From: PALSA-894 sp049698215
GTDB taxonomy: Bacteria > Pseudomonadota > Alphaproteobacteria > Rhizobiales > Xanthobacteraceae
DNA: 37,391 nucleotides
Direction: 5' to 3'
Assembly (NCBI GenBank): GCA_049698215.1
Contig: JBAVXH010000063.1
Location: 1 to 37,391 of the forward strand
Shown: positions 31,514-37,391 of the stretch, piece by piece
How the letters are laid out: each line of letters opens with the position of its first letter
Position numbering within the stretch: position 1 is the stretch's first letter
Position numbers and translations under genes: made by a program
Notes under the pieces: model-generated
What the model was told of the DNA's origin: nothing
The model's input: the letters and a program-made list of their open reading frames with translations, nothing else
Database searches by the model: none

Positions 31514-31613
31514 CCCTCATCCTGATGAGGAGGGGGCGCGCAGCGCCGTCTCGAAGGATGGCACCCGCGGCCACGGTTCGAGACGCGCACTGAGTGCGCT
31601 CCTCACCATCAGA
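31514..31613. repeat. Interspersed palindromic repeat, ~100 bp, copy 2
   Basis: The same family as 30436-30523: CCTCATCCTGATGAGGAG at the left, CGTCTCGAAGGATGGC at 31547-31562, then CGGTTCGAGACG (31574-31585) and GCTCCTCACCATCAG (31598-31612). The right arm is less conserved than in copy 1. It occupies the gap between two tctC genes. Confidence 0.75.
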
Positions 31614-31620
31614 GTCCGCG

Positions 31621-32589
31621 CTATTCCGATGCCTTGATCCCGGCTTCCTTGATGACCTTCGCCCAGTAGGGAATTTCCTTGCGGATCACCTCAGCGAATT
31701 CCGCACCGGTGCTCCCGATCACATCGAGCCCGTTGTCCTCGAACCGCTTGCGCACATCCGGCATGGCCAGCACCGCCACAGTGTCGCGCTGCACCTTGTC
31801 GAGGATCGCCTTCGGCGTGCCCGTGGGCGCCAGGAAACCGAACCAAGGCACCGCCTCGAAGTCCGCGTAACCCTTTTCAATCATGGTCGGCAGGTCGGGC
31901 GCCGCGACCGAACGCTTGCGCGATGACACGGCGAATGCGCGCAGCTTCCCATCTTTCACGAGCGGCGCAGCGTTCACCACATTCAGGAACGCCATGTTGA
32001 TGCGGCCGGCGAGTAGGTCGGGCAGGATCGCGGTCGAGCCGCGATAGGCGACCGGCTGGATGTTGGTCTTGGTCATGTATTTGAACAGTTCGTTCGCCAG
32101 ATGCTGCGACGAGCCGGTGCCGGTATGGCCGTAGGTCAGCTGCCCGGGCTTCTGCTTCGCGAGCGCGACCAGCTCGTCGATGCTCTTCACCGGCACATCG
32201 GGATGCACCACGAGGAGGTTCGAGGCGATGAAGATCTGCGTGATCGGGATGAAGTCCTTCACCGGGTCGAACGCGAGCTTGTCGTAGAGGCTGACGCTCA
32301 TGATCAGCGACGAGTTGCCGCCCATGAACAGCGTATAGCCGTCCGGCTGCGCTTTGGCGGCGCGCTCGGCCGCGATGTTGCCGCTTGCGCCGGTGATGTT
32401 CTCGACGATGACCCCCTTGCCCCACAGGGTCGCGAGCTTGTCGACGACGATACGCGCCGCCACGTCCGGCGCCGTGCCGGCCGGGAAGCCTACGAGCACG
32501 CGGACGTTCTGTTCGGGATAGCTCGTCTGCGCCAACGCATCCGAAGCCAACAGAAGGAGAGAAAACGCCAACCCGATGATCGCGCGCAT
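31621..32589 (-). CDS. Bug/TctC-type substrate-binding protein
   Basis: 322 aa from the ATG at 32589 (signal peptide MRAIIGLAFSLLLLASDALAQ). The frame is open 16 codons upstream, overlapping the previous gene, but the internal start fits the leader. Motifs: VRVLVGFPAGTAPD, QPDGYTLF, DLPTMIEKGYADF and LAPTGTP. It starts 5 bp after the stop of the preceding Bug gene, with GGAG at the end of that gene, so the two are translationally coupled or at least one transcript. Confidence 0.9.
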   Translation of the reverse strand: MRAIIGLAFSLLLLASDALAQTSYPEQNVRVLVGFPAGTAPDVAARIVVDKLATLWGKGVIVENITGASGNIAAERAAKAQPDGYTLFMGGNSSLIMSVSLYDKLAFDPVKDFIPITQIFIASNLLVVHPDVPVKSIDELVALAKQKPGQLTYGHTGTGSSQHLANELFKYMTKTNIQPVAYRGSTAILPDLLAGRINMAFLNVVNAAPLVKDGKLRAFAVSSRKRSVAAPDLPTMIEKGYADFEAVPWFGFLAPTGTPKAILDKVQRDTVAVLAMPDVRKRFEDNGLDVIGSTGAEFAEVIRKEIPYWAKVIKEAGIKASE

Positions 32590-32594
32590 TGCCT

Positions 32595-33566
32595 TCACTC
32601 CGGCTTGATGTTTGCTGCCTTGATGATCGGCCACCACTTCTCGATCTCGGCCTTATGATATTTGCCGAGCGCTTCGGGCGTCTGCTGCGCGGGGGCCGGG
32701 ATCTCAAGACCCAGGTCGACAAGCCGCTGGCGCACCGTTGGATCGGCCAAAGCATTCATCACAGCAGCGCTGAGCTTGGCGGTCACGTCCTTGGGCGTGC
32801 CTTTCGGCATCCAGAATGCATTCCAGACCGAGACTTGGAATGCAGGCAGCCCGGCCTCGTCGGCGGTCGGCACGTCCGGCGCGCCCGCCAGGCGCTTGTC
32901 GCCCGAGACCGCAAGAGCCTTGATGCTGCCGGCCTTGATCTGATTCATGGAGTTCGACGCCTGATCGACGATCACGTCGATTTGCCCAGCGACCAGATCC
33001 TGCAACGCAGGTCCGGTGCCGCGATACGGCACGAAGTTGAGCTTCGTTCCGGAGACGACCTGGAAGTACACACCCGCAAGGTGCGAGGCGGAGCCGACGC
33101 CGGCCGTCCCTGTCGGCACCTGACCGGCATTCGCCTTGAGCAGCGCAATCAATTCGCCGAGATTCTTCGCCGGCAGCGCATTCTTGGTCACGACCACCAT
33201 CGGGTTGGTCGCGATGAGCGCCAGCGGTTCGAGATCGGTGAGCAGATCGAACTTGAGCGGATAGATCGCACCCGCCGCGACGTGCGTGCCGGTGTTGCCC
33301 ATGCTGATAGTGTAGCCGTCAGGCGCCGCCTGCACGGCGCGTGCAACACCGATGGAGCCGCCTGCGCCGGTGACGTTCTCGATCAGGACCGGCTGCCCGA
33401 GCGAAGCGCGCATTCGCTCGGCAAGTGCACGTCCGATCACGTCGGTCGGCCCGCCTGCCGCGAACGGCACGACGATGGTGATCGGCCGCGATGGATAAGA
33501 CTGCGCGTGTGCGGTGCCGAAGCCGAGCGCAAGGATCGCCGCGGCCGCCAGAATGGCTCTTCTCAT
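32595..33566 (-). CDS. Bug/TctC-type substrate-binding protein
   Basis: 323 aa from the ATG at 33566, which has a strong GGGGAGGGGAG upstream and starts the signal peptide MRRAILAAAAILALGFGTAHAQ. Motifs: YPSRPITIVVPFAAGGPTD, APDGYTIS and FVPYRGTGPALQDLVAGQID. It is the first gene of the four-gene tandem. Its upstream region carries a TTAA-N7-TTAA box, 68 bp from the start. Confidence 0.9.
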   Translation of the reverse strand: MRRAILAAAAILALGFGTAHAQSYPSRPITIVVPFAAGGPTDVIGRALAERMRASLGQPVLIENVTGAGGSIGVARAVQAAPDGYTISMGNTGTHVAAGAIYPLKFDLLTDLEPLALIATNPMVVVTKNALPAKNLGELIALLKANAGQVPTGTAGVGSASHLAGVYFQVVSGTKLNFVPYRGTGPALQDLVAGQIDVIVDQASNSMNQIKAGSIKALAVSGDKRLAGAPDVPTADEAGLPAFQVSVWNAFWMPKGTPKDVTAKLSAAVMNALADPTVRQRLVDLGLEIPAPAQQTPEALGKYHKAEIEKWWPIIKAANIKPE

Positions 33567-33633
33567 CTCCCCTCCCCCGAACCTGCCGGTTCTTGGCCTC
33601 AAGTCTGGCGCAACGGCGCGCCAGCCGCCACCG

Positions 33634-33648
33634 TTAACCACTCGTTAA
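33634..33648. promoter_or_regulatory. Candidate CtrA-binding site (TTAA-N7-TTAA)
   Basis: TTAACCACTCGTTAACC: two TTAA half-sites with exactly 7 bp between them, the full CtrA consensus of alphaproteobacteria. It lies between the divergent tctC (start 33566) and the micro-ORF (33757), so it could serve either. Match to consensus only. Confidence 0.45.
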
Positions 33649-33690
33649 CCATATTTCACGGATTCGCCCTGATTTCCCAACAGGTTCGCC

Positions 33691-33724
33691 GCAGTTCCCA
33701 GCGATATCGTTCGCTGGGAACTGC
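33691..33724. repeat. Perfect 34-bp inverted repeat
   Basis: Arms GCAGTTCCCAGCGA (33691-33704) and TCGCTGGGAACTGC (33711-33724), 14 bp with no mismatch, loop TATCGT. No U-tract follows. It stands 32 bp before the micro-ORF ATG and could be an operator or an RNA hairpin in its leader. Confidence 0.8.
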
Positions 33725-33756
33725 ACGGTGGAAGGCTGCATGCTTCGAGACGGACG

Positions 33757-33924
33757 ATGGACAGACGACCCACCAAATTCGGCTTCGCGCTGCCGGCGCT
33801 TCGCGCCGACGCCACGCAGGATACCCTGCCCGCACTGATCGCAACGCTTTCGCTCGGCGTCTCTATCGCCGTGGTTCTCACCGCCGTCACACTGAGCGCC
33901 GCCCGCGCCGCGCAACTTTTCTGA
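33757..33924 (+). CDS. 55-aa small membrane protein (micro-ORF)
   Basis: 55 codons, MDRRPTKFGFALPALRADAT then one hydrophobic helix (about residues 24-47, LPALIATLSLGVSIAVVLTAV). A positively charged N-terminus fits a single-span membrane protein. The ribosome site is weak. It lies between the 34-bp palindrome and the sugar dehydrogenase. Third positions are GC-rich as in neighbouring genes. Family unknown; moderate support only. Confidence 0.4.
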   Translation: MDRRPTKFGFALPALRADATQDTLPALIATLSLGVSIAVVLTAVTLSAARAAQLF

Positions 33925-33970
33925 TACTTTCGCGTATTCCGACCCGGGGTTGGCGCGAAAGGAGTTCGCC

Positions 33971-35092
33971 ATGCGGCGATTGTTTCTTGTTGTTCTCGCC
34001 GCGTGTTGTGTCACCTCCGCCTCGGCGCAAACATTTTCCTCGAGCGCCGGCAATCTGTCCGTCGAAACAGTCGCGCGCGGGCTCGCCAATCCGTGGGCAC
34101 TCGCATTCCTGCCGGACGGCAGGATGCTCGTCACTGAGCGCCCCGGCCGCATGCGTATCGTCACCCGTGACGGCAAGCTCTCGGCGCCGGTCGCGAATGT
34201 CCCGCCGGTACACGCCGCGAGTCAGGGCGGGCTGCACGATGTGGTGCTCGACCGCGATTTCGCCTCTAACAGGGCCCTCTATTTCTGTTTCGCCGAACCC
34301 GCCCCCGGCGGCGGCCGCACGTCGATGGCACGTGCGCGCCTCAACGACGGTGAAGCGCCCCAGCTCGACGATGTGAAGGTGATCTTCCGCCAGGAGGGGC
34401 CGCTCTCAGGCGGCAACCACTATGGGTGCCGCATCGTGCAGGGACGTGACGGCAATCTGTGGCTCACGATGGGCGACCACTGGGCCTATCGCAACGAAGC
34501 GCAGAATCTCGCCAACCACATCGGCAAGATCGTGCGTGTCACGCCGGAGGGCGCGGCGCCGCCTGACAATCCGTTCGTCGGAAAGGCAAACGCGAAGCCC
34601 GAGATCTGGAGTTACGGCCACCGCAACTCGCAGGGCGCCGCGCTGCATCCGATCACCGGAACGCTCTGGATGCACGAGCATGGCCCCAAGGGCGGCGACG
34701 AGGTCAACATCCCGCTCGCGGGCAAGAACTACGGCTGGCCGGTGATCGGCTACGGCATCAACTACGACGGCACGAAAGCCCATGAGTCGACCGCGAAGCC
34801 GGGCATGGAGCAGCCGATCAAGTACTGGGTGCCCTCGATCGCGCCCTCCGGCATGGCGTTCTACACCGCCGACCTCTTCCCGGCGTGGAAAGGCAGCCTG
34901 TTCATCGGCGCGCTCATGGGCCGGATACTGGTGCGGCTGGAGCTCGACGGCGAGACGGTCACCAAGGAGGAGCGGCTGCTCGCCAATCTCGGGGAGCGCA
35001 TCCGCGACGTGCGGCAGGGGCCCGAGGGCGCAATCTGGCTACTCACCGACGCCGGCAACGGGCGTGTGCTGCGGGTGACACCTGCTAAGTGA
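33971..35092 (+). CDS. PQQ-dependent sugar dehydrogenase-type (Asd/YliI-like) secreted protein
   Basis: 373 aa from the ATG at 33971, with AGGAG 7 nt upstream and signal peptide MRRLFLVVLAACCVTSASAQ. A six-bladed beta-propeller of the soluble glucose/aldose dehydrogenase family follows: GLANPWALAFLPDGRMLVTE, SQGGLHDVVLD, NHYGCRIVQGRDGNLWLTMGD, YGHRNSQGAALHP, HEHGPKGGDEVN and GYGINYDG. It oxidises aldose sugars in the periplasm using PQQ. No pqq biosynthesis genes are in the window, so cofactor supply is elsewhere. Confidence 0.9.
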   Translation: MRRLFLVVLAACCVTSASAQTFSSSAGNLSVETVARGLANPWALAFLPDGRMLVTERPGRMRIVTRDGKLSAPVANVPPVHAASQGGLHDVVLDRDFASNRALYFCFAEPAPGGGRTSMARARLNDGEAPQLDDVKVIFRQEGPLSGGNHYGCRIVQGRDGNLWLTMGDHWAYRNEAQNLANHIGKIVRVTPEGAAPPDNPFVGKANAKPEIWSYGHRNSQGAALHPITGTLWMHEHGPKGGDEVNIPLAGKNYGWPVIGYGINYDGTKAHESTAKPGMEQPIKYWVPSIAPSGMAFYTADLFPAWKGSLFIGALMGRILVRLELDGETVTKEERLLANLGERIRDVRQGPEGAIWLLTDAGNGRVLRVTPAK

Positions 35093-35231
35093 TTGAATTG
35101 ATCAGTAGAAGTCATGTGACAAACGCGTCGTGACCCCCTAGAAGGGCGCCCGTCCAGACAAGGAGAGTCGTGCCGCGAGTCTGCGCCCGAGAGGCGTGCA
35201 GGCGCGTACGCGGCCCTTCGCGGGTTTCACC

Positions 35232-37112
<1,881 letters not shown>

Positions 37113-37131
37113 GCGCCGCCTGCGCGTCGGG

Positions 37132-37391
37132 TTAGACCAACCCCACCATCGCCTTTGCGTCCGCGCTGCCGGGGAACACGTTCGCGGCGAGCGCCTGATC
37201 GGTGACGCGCAGGTGATCCTTGAGCAGGCCCTTGAGCACGGCGCGCAGGTCCGTGGTCGCGGCAAGGTCGCGGCCTTCGTAGAGGTTCGCGGGCTTGACC
37301 CCCGGCCAGTCGGCGATCACGCGACCGCCCTTGAGCGCGCCGCCGGCGAGCAGCGCGACCGTGCCGGTGCCGTGATCCGTGCCGTTGGTGC
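37132..37391 (-). CDS. DUF1501 domain-containing protein, 3' end only
   Basis: The last 86 or so codons of a gene that enters from the right edge. The translation TNGTDHGTGTVALLAGGALKGG then RVIADWPG...LYEGRDLAATTDLRAVLKG is the C-terminal signature of DUF1501 proteins, which are usually Tat-exported and have a sulfatase/alkaline-phosphatase-like fold. The gene stops at 37132 (TTA on the plus strand). Its 5' part, leader and active site are outside the window. Confidence 0.85.
   Translation of the reverse strand, partial: TNGTDHGTGTVALLAGGALKGGRVIADWPGVKPANLYEGRDLAATTDLRAVLKGLLKDHLRVTDQALAANVFPGSADAKAMVGLV

Overview
The window is about 37 kb of gene-dense, GC-rich DNA. Gene content points to an alphaproteobacterium of the order Rhizobiales (Hyphomicrobiales), most like the Bradyrhizobium/Rhodopseudomonas/Xanthobacteraceae side. 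The evidence is the lrp-trxB-lsrB(vtlR) gene order, DUF2277, DUF992, the EF-G-like protein, several solo tripartite-tricarboxylate (Bug/TctC) binding proteins, and interspersed palindromic repeats of the kind I remember from Bradyrhizobium-type genomes. No tRNA, rRNA, transposase, phage gene or CRISPR array was seen. Family assignments come from reading the translated sequences and from memory; no database search was run.

Layout. 1-5.6 kb: a Lys-rich histone-H1-like protein, a small secreted protein, a molybdate-binding-like periplasmic protein, two short-chain dehydrogenases, one Bug-type binding protein, a DUF2277 protein and an unknown protein. 5.7-10 kb: a Tat-exported amidohydrolase, then a divergent pair of lipid-linked glycosyltransferases (GT2 and GT39). 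10.2-15.3 kb: a flavoprotein, then the redox and regulatory block lrp / trxB / lsrB. Just downstream of lsrB lies a promoter-hairpin-terminator unit that I read as an AbcR-type small RNA, followed by msrP (periplasmic methionine sulfoxide reductase). 15.4-19.8 kb: an EF-G-like GTPase, a palindromic repeat, a DUF992 protein, a micro-ORF and an aspartate/prephenate aminotransferase. 19.9-22.5 kb: two convergent GT87/DUF2029 membrane glycosyltransferase paralogues sharing a CTAG stop; one carries an in-frame 120-bp palindromic repeat. 22.7-25.1 kb: a GntR regulator, a PhyH-type dioxygenase and a glutathione transferase. 25.4-29.4 kb: a large multicopper oxidase, a small secreted protein and a SCO1-cytochrome c fusion, which look like one extracytoplasmic copper/electron-transfer unit, followed by a convergent Tyr-rich secreted protein. 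29.5-33.6 kb: four tandem Bug/TctC binding proteins on the minus strand with two copies of another palindromic repeat between them and no TctA/TctB. 33.6-37.4 kb: a CtrA-like box, a perfect 34-bp palindrome and a micro-ORF, then a PQQ-type sugar dehydrogenase, an ABC exporter and the 3' end of a DUF1501 gene.

The most unusual items are the repeat that has become part of a coding sequence (20369-20488, with a repeat-free paralogue next door as control), a second repeat that supplies the start codon of a tctC gene (30436-30523), the candidate AbcR sRNA beside lsrB, and the multicopper oxidase / SCO-cytochrome c unit.
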